64,000 nucleotides of DNA from Struthio camelus (lineage: Eukaryota > Chordata > Aves > Struthioniformes > Struthionidae): positions 3,708,517 to 3,772,516 of the forward strand of contig NC_090956.1 in NCBI RefSeq assembly GCF_040807025.1, in the 5' to 3' direction. The translations under genes and the position numbers were made by a program. Positions 22,101-33,500 of this stretch are shown here, piece by piece. Numbering within the stretch: position 1 is the stretch's first letter; every line of letters begins with the position of its first letter. The notes beneath the pieces are model-generated. The model saw nothing but the letters and a program-made list of their open reading frames with translations. It did not search any database and was not told where the DNA came from.

Positions 22101-25100
22101 TGATGGATGCTTAGAGCATCACTAGTAAAACTCCTCAAGGACAGGAGTAGTTGTATTTTCTTTCCAAATTGATTACAGTACAGATTGCCTCTTTTAAAGC
22201 TTCATTAAAAACAAATCTGTCCAGGTTTCTAGCCATCTGGTCAATGGCGCCAATAGTGGTTATAAAAAATTCAGTTGAGAATTGTCTTATTGCTCTGGTC
22301 AGTCTAACTGCAGTATCTGAAATCTCAGTCAGGCAGTCAATCCTGAAGCGCTGTGTGGCCTATGGAAATGCTAAATCAGCACTGCAGGTTGCAGAGACCC
22401 TGATACTGCAAACACTCAAGACCGCCTGAAGTTTATAAAGTAGAAGTCAGCAGAGATCTTTGGACAACACTGCGCTTCTTATCTTCCGCTTCCCAGTGGT
22501 AGCACAAGTGTAACTGGTGCAAACAGACATGTTCACAAATCTCAGTTTCTTGCCACTATTAGCTTCTGCTACAGGGAGGAGACTCCTACTTACTTCTATG
22601 ACTCCTGGGATACATGTCAGGGTTGTGAACTCATAAGACGCAGCTTCACTGGCAGTTGAGGTCATTAAACTCAAAAACGTGGACTGAAATGCAAGATATC
22701 ACCATCACTAGAGATGCTCAAACAATAGCACTGGTAAACGTTTAGCAAAACATAGAATACAAAAGTGTTTATCAGCGGCACTGAGAAGACACCGATCGGC
22801 TTTTAAAAGCTGTGTTGTGGCTATTCTGGGCGCAGGGATGAAAGCGGTAACGTGGCTCAGCCAGGACTTTAATTGAATGAAAGACTGTTTTCATCCATTT
22901 TCTTAGCAGTGCTGTGGCTGGACAAGAGCAGGTTTCAGGCTGTACCACAGTGCTCCACACACAAGACAGAGGGCCATTTTCCCTCGCTCTAACTTTCAGC
23001 TCTCAGCGCACAATAACTTTCTTTCTGTTCACTAATGGAAAGAAAAGACAACTGACATTTAGAAAAACGCATTTGCAGTGATTGGTGACACCTGGAAAGT
23101 GCACATGGTAGAGGATTAGCTGAGATACTCACTGACCTTACCCACAGAAGGAAAACCAATCAGTGCCACCCTGGCATCTCCAGATTTCATCACATCAAAG
23201 CCCTCTCCTTTAGCTGCGGAGGATTTGGAGGGTTCTAGTAACTGAGCTCTGTATTTTGCAAGCTTTGCCTTCAGCAGGCCGAGATGGTACTCAGTAGCTG
23301 GAATAACACAAACACAACAGTTGGTTAACAGAAAGTTGCTGCTAATTCAGTTCTAGAAATAAGAGTCTTCACAAAAAGGAACACTGTGGATCTTAGCATT
23401 TTAGCTATTGCCGGGCACACTAACCTGCCCTCAGATATTCTACAAACTTTTGCAATGTCGGCCATCGAAAGCAAATCTGCTAATAACTTGCACAAAAAGA
23501 TCAGGCTTGAGGGAAACTAGCAGCTAAAAGGATTGCTGGGTAAAGGAGTAAACTAGAGGGAGACCAGGTGCAGGAGCAAACAGAGGTGAAAGGAGCCAGT
23601 CAGGGAGAACAAGACCACCACAGGGGGAATGGTCACTCTTGGGCAAACACTCCTTACACCAGAGCAAGACCACTCCTGCAATATTTGTCACTGCAGAAAT
23701 GGAAGATTTTTTTCCCCCTGCTCTTGTCAGTTTTTAAAGATACCTTTAAGTCAGAGCTGATACACATGAAAGCATGTTATTGACTTATTCCTAGCAGAAG
23801 ATCTGAATTTACACCTAATTTGGAAAAAGATAATTCAGAAAAAAGGTATTCCTTTGTAACAGAGAAGCAAAAGAAACCCAGGGCATTAGAGGATTTGCTA
23901 TTTTTCCTGTTCCGTTATTTATGATTTAAGCCTCCGGAAGCAGCAAAGGGCTGCGGCAGACAGCCCCGGGCCCAGGTGCCAGCAGCACGCAGGGTCCTTG
24001 CCCCAGCTTCAAGGACCGCGAGGGCGCTCGCAGCGCTCCCGCTCGGCGTCTCCTCCAGGCACGCGGCCCGAGGTTTCCCCACCAGCACAGGCCAGGCCAT
24101 CAACAGGGTGGAAAGCAAGGGGCTGCCCAAAGTGGCAGTGACCAGCCCTGACCCCCCAGGCTGCCCCAGGGGTACCCCTTCTTCCCCCACACCAGCCTCT
24201 AATCATTCCCCCGGCCTCCTCAGCCTCTCCCCGGCCTTCGGACTCTGCTGCTCCCTGACCTGCCCCCTAACTCCTCTTCAGCCCTTGCACCCCCAAACCC
24301 CACCTCAGCTTCCCAAACCACCCCCGCCACACCCGCATCTCTCCATTCCCAGCCCCACGCCCCAGCCGCCCCCTTGGCGCCTCGTATCCCCAATCACCTC
24401 TTCCCCCCGCCCCGAGCCCCATCCCAATGCCCCCAAATCGCTCCCCTCCACCCATATCTTTGCCCCACAACCACCCCCGCAGTGCCTCACCTCACCACAG
24501 CCAGCCCCCCACCTCAGCCCCCATACCCGATCCCCTACAATCCTTATACCACCCATCACCTCTTCTCTCTGTAACCCAACTGCCCCTTCAACCTCTTACA
24601 CTCCCAGTCCCCCCATATCCCACCCCACACCCGAGCCCAAACCTGCCTTTAAGTCCCCCATACCCCAGCCCGGTCACCCCATATCCCACACCACACCACA
24701 GCCCCCAACCTGCCCATCAGTCCCCTATAACGCAGCTCAGCCCCCAACCATCCTCCTCAGGCCCCCATACCCCAGGCCAGTTCCCCCATACCCCAGGCCC
24801 CAACCTGCCCCCTAGCCCCCCAACCATCCCCCCAACCATCTCCCTCAGTCCCTCATACTCCAGCCCAGTTCCCCCATATCCCACCCCACACCCAAGCCCA
24901 CAAGCTGCCCTCTAGCCCCCCAACCATTCCCCCCAGCCCCAGCCCAGTTCCCCCATATCCCACCCCACACCCCAGCTCCCAACCTGTCCCTCAGCCCCCA
25001 CACCCCAACCCAGCCCACAAGCTGCTTCTCAGCCCCCAAAGCTTCCCCTCAGCCCAGCTCCCTATGTCCCACCCCACACCCCAGCCCCCAACCCGACCCC

Positions 25101-25637
25101 CAAGCATCCCCCCAGACCCCAGCCCAGCCCCCTCATATCCCACCCCACACCCAAGCCCCCAACCTGCCCCCCAGCCCCCCAACCCCCCATGCCACAGCCC
25201 AGTTCCCCCATATCCCACCCCACACCCCAGCCCCCAACCTGTCCTCAGCCCCCATACCCCAACCCGGCCCACAAGCTGCCCCTCAGCCCCCCAAGCATCC
25301 CCCCAGCCCCCCATACCCCAGCCCAGCTCCCTATATCCCACCCCACAACCCAGCCCCCAACCAGCCCCCCCAGTCCCCCATACCCCAGCCCAGTCCGCTC
25401 ATATCCCACCACACACCCCAGCCCCCAACCTGCCCCCAGCCCCTCATACCCCAGACCAGTCCCTCCATATCCTACCCCACACCCGAGCCCATAACCTGCC
25501 CCCCAGCCCCCCATAACCCACCCCCTAACCGAGCCGCCTCCCCATCCCGCTCCCCAGCGCGCCCGGCCCGGACCTTTGTTCTTCTGCGTGCGGGCGATCT
25601 CCTTCTCGATCTCGGAGATCTTCTCCAGGATGCCCAT
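16187..25637 (-). CDS. DRG2: Developmentally regulated GTP-binding protein 2 (13 exons, 364 aa)
   Basis: Cytosolic OBG-type GTPase that with its partner RWDD1/DFRP2 associates with translating ribosomes. Coding exons: 25637-25574, 23297-23137, 22683-22594, 21391-21331, 20393-20303, 19847-19775, 19624-19534, 19309-19212, 18565-18489, 18000-17912, 16921-16863, 16413-16360 and 16273-16187. They sum to 1095 bp, or 364 codons plus TAA, the human length. Landmarks: start [21 protein letters not shown]1 GFPSVGKS at residues 69-76; G3 DLPGI at 115-119; G4 NKID at 246-249; C-terminal TGS region ending VIQIVKK. The G1 glycine-lysine codons end exon 2, whose true donor is GTCAGT just after an in-exon GTAAGG (see findings). 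Intron 7 is U12-type. Intron 1 holds a large C-rich minisatellite. Orientation upstream of MYO15A is as in human. Confidence 0.98.
19310..19533 (-). other. DRG2: U12-type GT-AG intron 7 of DRG2
   Basis: The donor after exon 7 (CATGAATATA|GTATCCTTTC) is the U12 consensus rather than GTRAGT. A CCTTGAC branch site lies on the minus strand at 19330-19324, about 15 bases before the acceptor CACCTCAG. There is no long polypyrimidine tract. The intron splits the lysine codon of EYKIFNAEV and keeps frame. Confidence 0.9.
24230..25560. repeat. C-rich minisatellite in DRG2 intron 1
   Basis: A strongly strand-asymmetric array: C/A on the plus strand, so G-rich in the DRG2 transcript. A unit built around CATATCCCACCCCACACCC, followed by CAGCCCCCAACCTGCCCC, recurs near 24614, 24680, 24875, 24952, 25063, 25135, 25209, 25333, 25400 and 25469. 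Typical spacing is 65-75 bp with longer gaps. The left third is a more diverged C-rich lead-in. The long proline-rich or glycine-rich open frames here are by-products of composition. Confidence 0.85.
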
Positions 25638-25830
25638 GGCGGGCGGCGCGGCCCGGCCCGCTCCCCGGCCCCGCACGCCGCCCCGCCGGAAGCGCCGCCG
25701 GCCGGTCCGCCCGCCTCAAGCGTCCGGGCCGCCTCCCGCACGGGCGGGGCCGGCGCACCTGCCGCGCCGCTCCGGCCGTTCCGGCCGCCCCGCGCCTCGC
25801 GTTCCGGCCGCCCCGCCGGCAGGCGGCGCC
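25638..25830 (-). promoter_or_regulatory. DRG2: DRG2 promoter region
   Basis: A CpG-rich block immediately upstream of the DRG2 ATG. ETS-type cores are visible: CCGGAAG near 25685, and inverted TTCCGG copies near 25778 and 25802. No TATA box is seen. The C-rich minisatellite begins directly upstream of it. Confidence 0.65.
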
Positions 25831-25831
25831 T

Positions 25832-27190
25832 GAGCCACCCCCGCATCCCCCTGCCGCCCCCCAGCCCGCCCTCACAGCCCCCTACCGCCCCCCCAGCCCC
25901 ACCGCCCCCCAGCCCGCCCTCACAGCCCCCCGAGCCACCCCCGCATCCCCCTGCCGCCCCCCAGCCCGCCCTCACAGCCCCCTACCGCCCCCCTACACCC
26001 CCCCACCCCACTTCACCGCCCCCCCAGCCCCTGCCCCACCACCCCCCCATATCCCCCCGCCCCACTTCACCGCCCCCCCAGCCTCTGCCCCACCAACCCC
26101 CCACATCCCCCCGCCCCCCCCACATCCCCCCGCCCCACTTCACCGCCCCCCCAGCCCCCGCCCCACCACCCCCCCACCTCCCCCCCAGCCCCACCCCCCC
26201 ACATCCCCCCCAGCGCCCCTGCCCTACTGCCCCCCCCACATCTCCCTGCCCCACTTCACCACCCCTCCCAGTCCCTGACCTGCCCTACCACCCCCCACCA
26301 TCTCACAGCCCCCTACTGCCCTTTCCAGCCCCTGCCCTGCCCCACCGTCCCCCCACCCCGCTTTGGCCTTTCCCCACATCCCCCACTTCACCGCCCCCCC
26401 AGTCCCTGCCCCACCGCCCCCCCACCCCACTTCACCGCCCCCCCAGTCCCTGCCCCACCGCCCCCCCGCCCCACTTCACCGCCCCCCAGTCCCTGCCCCA
26501 CCGCCCCACTTCACCGCCCCCCCAGCCCCTGCCCCACCACCCCCCCCACATCCCCCCGCCCCACTTCACCACCCCCCCAGCCCCTGCCCCCCCATATCCC
26601 CCCGCCCCACTTCACCGCCCCCCCAGCCCCCGCCCCACCACCCCCCCACCTCCCCTGCCCTACTGCCCCCCCCACATCCCCCCGCCCCACTTCACCACCC
26701 CTCCCAGTCCCTGACCTGCCCTACCACCCCCCACCATCTCACAGCCCCCTACTGCCCCCCCCACCCCCCATTCCCTGCCCCACCTCCCCCCCAGCCCCTG
26801 CCCCACCACCCCCCCACATCCCCCCACCCCACTTCACCGCCCCCCAGCCCCTGCCCCACTGCCCCCCCACCCCACTTCACTGCCCCCCCCAGCCCCTGCC
26901 CCACCTCCCCCCATCCCCCCACCCCACTTCACCGCCCCCCCAGCCCCCCCACCCCACTTCACCGCCCCCCCAGCCCCCCCACCTCCCCCCAGCCCCACCT
27001 CCCCCCCAGCCCCTGCCCTACTGCCCCCCCCACATCTCCCTGCCCCACTTCACCACCCCTCCCAGTCCCTGACCTGCCCTACCACCCCCCCCCATCTCAC
27101 AGCCCCCTACTGCCCTTTCCAGCCCCTGCCCTGCCCCACCGTCCCCCCACCCCGCTTTGGCCTTTCCCCACATCCCCCACTCCCCCCCCC
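25832..27190. repeat. C-rich minisatellite between DRG2 and GID4, with internal duplications
   Basis: About 1.35 kb of nearly pure C-rich tandem sequence lies upstream of the DRG2 promoter. Basic words are CCCCACTTCACCGCCCC and CAGCCCCTGCCCCACC, in units of roughly 30-60 bp. A 60-bp stretch starting GAGCCACCCCCGCATC recurs at exactly 100 bp (25832 and 25932). A longer block of about 170 bp near 26217-26389 reappears almost unchanged near 27012-27182, and about half of it appears again near 26655-26765. The array ends in a short CA run near 27193-27208. No gene is visible inside. Confidence 0.9.
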
Positions 27191-27726
27191 CACACACACA
27201 CACACCAGGCACCCCCTTAGCTCCTAAAAAAGCAGGGTGGAAAAGGAAGTAAGGGAGCACAGCCCGAAGGGGCCTCGGCACGCCGGCTGCTCCAGGCGGA
27301 GGGACACAAGGTAGGGTGAACAGAGGGACACTGCTCCCCATCCGGGGGGACGCCCCACGACACCGGGGGGCTTCGCTCCCAGGAGAGGCGGCAGCAGAGG
27401 AAGGCGCCCGACAGCTTCTCTGTTTACGGGCAGCAAACTTGGAGGGAACCCAGAGAGCAACCACCAGCCTTTCCCTGGGACAGGCAACACGCTCGGCCCA
27501 GCCAGCCCCACGCCGTGCCGGCGCTGCCCGCCGCGCAGCCCCTGCGTGGGTGCGGGCGCCGCGGGCTCCCCGCCAGCACTGCCTGGCTACCAGGGTGCCG
27601 AGGGAGCGGGATAACTGGCGATACATATCATTAGGCAGCGAGATGGAGCATACTTCTTCCCTCGAACCAAGAAGCGCTTTGGTTTACAAACACACATGGG
27701 CACAGACCCTGTAAATACAGTTCATT
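27191..27726. other. Intergenic spacer between the C-rich array and the GID4 3' end
   Basis: GC-rich, non-repetitive sequence. No exon, RNA gene or known repeat is recognised. Confidence 0.4.
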
Positions 27727-27732
27727 TTTAAT
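27727..27732 (-). terminator. GID4: Candidate distal poly(A) signal (ATTAAA) of GID4
   Basis: ATTAAA on the minus strand at the far end of a long AT-rich stretch that follows the GID4 stop codon, which would give a 3' UTR of about 2.8 kb. An AATAAA on the minus strand at 29761-29766 is a nearer alternative, giving about 0.8 kb. Transcript ends cannot be chosen from sequence alone. Confidence 0.4.
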
Positions 27733-29392
27733 TTGGACGTTGATAGCTCTGCAAAATACTTCTTCCAGTCCCTTTTCCATATTCCATCCATAAATATACT
27801 AATTCTTCAGCCAACATAGTTTAAAAAAAAAAAACCAAACAAACACAACCTTTTCAAAAGACTCAAATATCCAGTTTCTTACTTCCTCTCCCCAGAATCT
27901 CACCTAGTTAATCTTTCACCACAATGCAACATACTTAACAGCTCTTTGTAGCTTATCAAACAATTTAAAGAAAAACAAAATCAAAACCAAGGCTTTAGAG
28001 AAGGAAAGTTCTGAAAACAGAGAGCCCCTTCAAACCTTTCAGCTGTTACAACTGGTGGTTTGGCTTCAAGACCTGCTACGAATCCATGGCATGCGTCTTA
28101 CAAAGAGGCATCGATCTGGTGATTTTGGGTTTCAGCTGAAATATGCTTCAAGCTGGTTGGAATGAGACGAGCAGAGGGAGAGCGAAAGGACTCCTTCCCC
28201 ACCCCTCTCTCAAAATATCAAGTCTCAGTGGCTCAGAGAAAAACTTTAGGAGAATTTTTGGGACAGATATACATATTAAATACCCCAGGACCCTTCCTAA
28301 CCCAGTTTCTACAACTGACCACAGTAGTACTTCAACTAAAACAACGCTAACAATCTGACTGTAACACTGGCATTGTGACAATCCTGGGGAGCAAAGGAGA
28401 CTGGTGTCACCACCAATATTGCACACAGCTCCAGAGACATGTAAACAATCCACGGCATAAGAGCATCTACATTTGCAAAGCAGTCTTTTGGAACTGTCTT
28501 GGAAAAGACTAGTCCCTTCACTTCTTTAAAGCAGAAGAGCACCATCAGTTTTAGTCTCTAAAACCAGGACATCTCCCAGTACCACTCAGTAAGAAACATC
28601 TCACCTTCCCTCACCTCCAAAGGGTACTAGTTTCTCTGAGGGGAACAGAGTAAAAAAGGGAATCTTTGTTTCTAAACTACTCTCTTCCCAGCTGTTCTGC
28701 CCTCACGTTGGCCCTAGAGAAAGCCCCTCTTCCCTCCACCTCCTCTGGAATCGCTCTCCTACTTGCCTTTGAGCTGCTCTACAAATCTACCAGCAATGAC
28801 CAACACAACAGCACGCGCTTCCTTCATCGCTAACACGGCAGGCGGCTTCCCAGCCTGCAGAAAGGCCACGTATCCTGCCTTCGTGCGTAAGCAGGTCTCT
28901 CTCCATTTGTTCTGGGGAAAGGATTCATCTGCAACAAACAGCACGCAAAAGGAGGGTGCTTTCAATACTGCATCATCTGGTGAGACCAGCCCGGCCACTT
29001 CTCCAACAATGCAAGATCCCAATTTGGAATATAGGAAACGGGCTCACTGAGACCTGAATACTTTCTTGTTAAGGCTTAAACTAGAAATTCAGCTGCTGCA
29101 ATATACCAGACAGACACGCCGCAAAAAGGAAGAAAGTTAGTTAACAGAAGAACCAAACAACCTTAGCACTATAGGTATGCAGAGGGCTTTGCTTTCCTCT
29201 CACAGGCAGCAAACCAATTCTCATAACTCGCCTGGTTGGTGCATAACACAAGCCTGCATTAAGGGGGTTGTTTTTAACAGCCAAAAAAAATTGCAAACTA
29301 AACTCTCACAAAAGCCCTGCAGGTGTGACTGTCACATTAAATATACAACTGAGGCCAACTTTTAAAATGCCTTTAAAAAAACCGCACGCGCA

Positions 29393-29411
29393 TACACACA
29401 CACACACACAC
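29393..29411. repeat. CA microsatellite in the GID4 3' UTR region
   Basis: A short run of about nine CA dinucleotides, read directly from the sequence. Confidence 0.9.
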
Positions 29412-30554
29412 TTTGGCACACAAGCCTTAAGTTATATCACTTGAAACATTTCAAAGTCAGAGGAGAGCTACTTTTTTTGTTTTTTGTTTTTTTAACCTTT
29501 TTTGCCTTGTAAAAAGGTATCAAGCAGTGGTGTTGGTGTAGCATGAAGGGTTAAGTACAAATGCTGAACAGTTCTAGAACTGTCTGCAATGCTGTTCAAC
29601 ACTTATACTCCAATTACTTTCCCAAAGCGCTAGCTGATTACATACACATATATAAAAACTAATGTAGACATTCCCTGTTTTCAATGTGAAAACAGGGAAA
29701 TGTAATCGAGTAATTGTGCATTTGCCATAGGGTCCTTGGGAAAAGGAACCATAAAAATATTTTATTTTTTATTAAAAGTCTTTTTTTTTTTTTTCCACCC
29801 TTAACTTAAGTAAAGAGCAAATATACACCTATAAGCAGAGTTCAGATCCACTTTACTGAGAGCCTGGAAGTCCATATATCAAATTAATTCCCAATGGCAT
29901 ATCAAGACACCGGAACAGTTCCCAGCTCCAAAGGGCCAGCGTTCCTGAAAGATCTGCAGCTCTGGCTAATCTCGTTAGCCAGTGTGAAGCAAAGATTCAT
30001 TCAAGCCTCATCTGTCTCAGCCACCACTCCCCCAACAGACTCTGCAGCTGAGCAGTGCTCTGCTAAGCAGAGCCTCACCAATACGGGACCGTGCCTGGCT
30101 CTGGGAGCATCAGAGCTGGCAATCTAGGCAACAAACCTCAGTCCTGGCAATTTCAACCCATATCAGGCTGTAACAATGAAATTATAAGCACCAAACTTAT
30201 ATTTTCTCATTACTCAGAGGAAGGACCACTGATTCCAGCTACTGAGAAATAGCTTCCAGAGGAGGGCCAGGAAGAATTTCAGTGATAGAGAAACTAGCTG
30301 TGCAATAAGAAAGTGCATTTAAAGGTAGCTTAAAACCAGATTAAAGACCAAATCGCCACTCGACAGGAGGGAGAATCAAGCTCCAGCAGCCACACTCCTT
30401 GGGCTGGATGGGTTAACATTCAGGCTCTCTCTTGCAAGTCCGAGGGGCAGGAGAGAAGCGTGCACTCCCATGCTCCGACAGGGACACGGTTCTCCTGGCA
30501 GGCCATGCTCTCCTGCCCGGTTTGCTTCTGTGCAGTATCAGTTCTGGACAGCTG

Positions 30555-33500
30555 TCATCGAAATTCATAGATAGGAGCACTGTGCTCAGGAACGTGAGTT
30601 AAATTCAATGACTGATACCTGGGAGAGAGGAAAAAGATGGGAAAGCATTACATAAAACAGGCCATTCTGTGTGTGAGGCCTCCCCTAGGATTAATACCTC
30701 CTCTCTGACAGGTTACAGACATCCAGATGCCTGGCTTTTCAGTTACCCTTTAGGGTCAAAGTCTCAAAGGCGTTTAGGCACCTAGCACCCATTTACCAAT
30801 GGTGCCAAAACCCTATGAGGGCTCAGTCTTGCTTCACATTTCCATTCTCATGCCTTTGAGCTACCTGCAGCCAGACTGTATTTGAGGTAGGCTGACTATG
30901 GTTTTAGGTTTAAGGTATGGTTGAACAACTTTCATGTTCAAAAGGTGTTTGGTACAGCTGAAAACCTTGCTCAGGTCTTTCAAAGCTTAGCTCAAGCAGT
31001 TTTGTCTGAGAGCCTTCCAGGTACCTTCCCTCCCTCCGAGAGCTTCCAGACACCCTACAGATTTTGCTTGCTGTGTGACAAATCCCATTTTTGTTTACTC
31101 AACTCAGAGGGAGGAGAGCTCTCCAGAGCTACTTGTCAGGTGGCTGCAAAAAGAAACCAAATCAATTAAATTTGACTGTTCCCTGTGCCTTGCAGCAACA
31201 CTCTGAGGACCTTGGACTACAAAGTACTGGCCTAACAAGATTCCTGCCTACAGGGAGCAGCAGCAGAGCTGTTACAAGCAAGTCAGCACAGAGCTCCTCC
31301 TCAAAGGCTCCTCTGATACCCTCTGAAGGGATGCTGGCCCAGGCATGGAGAAGCTCAAAGCCTGAATCAACTGAGCAAAGTGCAAACCGATGGAGTCCAA
31401 CCCTGCACATGAGACCAGGCCGCCTCACACTTGGCTGTCCCCATGGAAAAGCAGGAACAGGCAGGCTCTATCATCAGCGTTTGGCTCAGAGACCAGGGTT
31501 CAGCATACTTTTAGTGAACCACAGCTGGCATCTGCCTCCCAGTGCACCTCTCAGACGCACCAGCCCTTACTTTGACAGACCACAGCACATCTCCAGTCCT
31601 TGCAGCTCCTCTGCACTACATTGCCAGCCTGATCGCCACCAGTCGTGCAAACAGGCAGCGTTTTATACCATACAAAGGGGCTGCGCTGGCCAAACGCAAC
31701 ACAGGCGTCCTCCCTCCCCACCCAGGCTTAAGCTGCCAGACTGAAACTTTTCCCCAACCTAGAGAAGTGCTGCGCGGACTCTCCCAGGGCTGCAGACTAG
31801 CAGAAGAGTCATTGCTGGTTTGAGGAATCACCCTTCAGGCTGCGCAAGGAAGGAAGCTTCCTTACCATTCTGAACTCCTATGGTAGTAATAGCCCTCTAT
31901 AGACGCTGCTGACTTCTGGAAACAGATGTAGTAGAAACCAGCAAAGGAAGCACCACTGATGTCTTTGATAGTGTGATCTGGGACTAGGAACTGTTCCTGC
32001 ACACAAAACACAGACTGCATGAACATGTTGGTCAAACACTTCCCCCCACCCAACCTCCTGCAATCAGCCCTCCCAGACTGAGTATTAGCACACGTTAAAA
32101 TAAAGGAGCTCCTGGCTGAGCATTCCCTGCACTTGTAGCAGCCCAGACCACAGACAGCAGCACATTCTTTCACCACCTGGCACTGTAGGCATCTTACAGG
32201 AAAAGAGACAACTCAGAACAGAACCGGTGTGAAAGAACACACAGGATCAGTTTCAGTTCAACACCTGCTCCTTCCAAAGCAAAGGCCAATTGCAAAATCA
32301 GAAATCAGAGCTGCCTGATGATTTCCTCCCCTTGCAGCTGCACAAGGCTCACGTAAAGGAGGAAGAATTGATGCAGCTGAAGAGCAGAGAATCAGACTGG
32401 CCAGTCTGCATCAAAAGCACAGGCCCAGCACAGGGACTAGAGACATCAATTCTCTCATCCTTTGTAGCATCACCAAGCAAGATTTTCCTGTTGTGTTTTT
32501 AGGCATGACCGCAGCCCTTAAGGATGCAATTAGCTGGCTAGACAGGAGTCACAGTGGGATTGGTAAGCACAGTAGGTCACAAGGTTTGTAGGATGAGATC
32601 TTTCATTAAATCAGCAGCAGTAGTTGAAAGAGACAAGCTTTCAGGGACAGTCAGTCACTTGTAAGCAGCTCGTCAGGGACGGAGACGCATCGAGCTTACC
32701 TTCCATCTCATGAAGACATAGTCACCATTTTTCAGATCCTCATAATCAAAGTCATCAGAGTTAAATGTTTTTGCATACTGGTAAAAAGCCTGGAACTTTC
32801 CCTAAAACAACAGGGAGGGGGGTGGAAAAAAAAAGAGACAAGATGCTTATTCCAGGAGTAGAGCTCACTAGTACCGGCTACTGTTTAGGAGGGAAGAACT
32901 GCTACAGAACAGGACTTCTGCTCCAAGGGAGCTGCTGTTTCCTTGGAGCACTGCTAAACACACACTCCAGGACAAGCACTGGGGAACACAGAGCATTGCC
33001 AGACATCCACAACCATATCTGGCCCTGCTGAAGAAGCCCCTACACTTCCAGGGCAAGTTATTTTGATAGAACAGTAATAAACATCAAAATCTGGCAAACA
33101 ACAGCAAAGATCAAGACAAACAGCCGGCTCCTGCGGCCCTGACCCAGGGCACAACGGTAGACGTGCTATCCTGAAAAAAAGGGCTGAAGTAGCCGGTACC
33201 TCGGCTGAGACACAGGCAGCAACTACCCTACCCCTGTGTCAGATGGGCACCTCTTCCCTTCTCTTTTTGTTACAAGGCTTCAAAGTAGGCAGGGCATTCT
33301 CCTGCGGGGGAGCAAGAGATGGGAATCAGTCCTGCTCCCTTCCAGCCCCAAGCCCATGACCTGGAAAGAAAGACACCCTCATCCTTTCTCAGAGATCACA
33401 GCCAGCAGCCTGCCAAAGAAACCTCTAGTTGCAAAGATCCCAGCCAGGGGAAGGAGGAAAGAAGAGGCTCCCAAAGGAGAGCTTTCCAGGGCTTTCGCAG

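Noticed and set aside
22138-22359. A minus-strand open stretch of 74 codons in DRG2 intron 3 with protein-like composition
   Set aside because: No family recognised, no flanking splice sites in frame, and the length is within chance expectation. A protein search would be needed to revive it as a pseudogene.
24230-27220. Long proline-rich (plus) and glycine/tryptophan-rich (minus) open frames
   Set aside because: Direct translations of C-rich tandem arrays. The 'protein repeats' mirror the DNA period and lie in an intron and a spacer.
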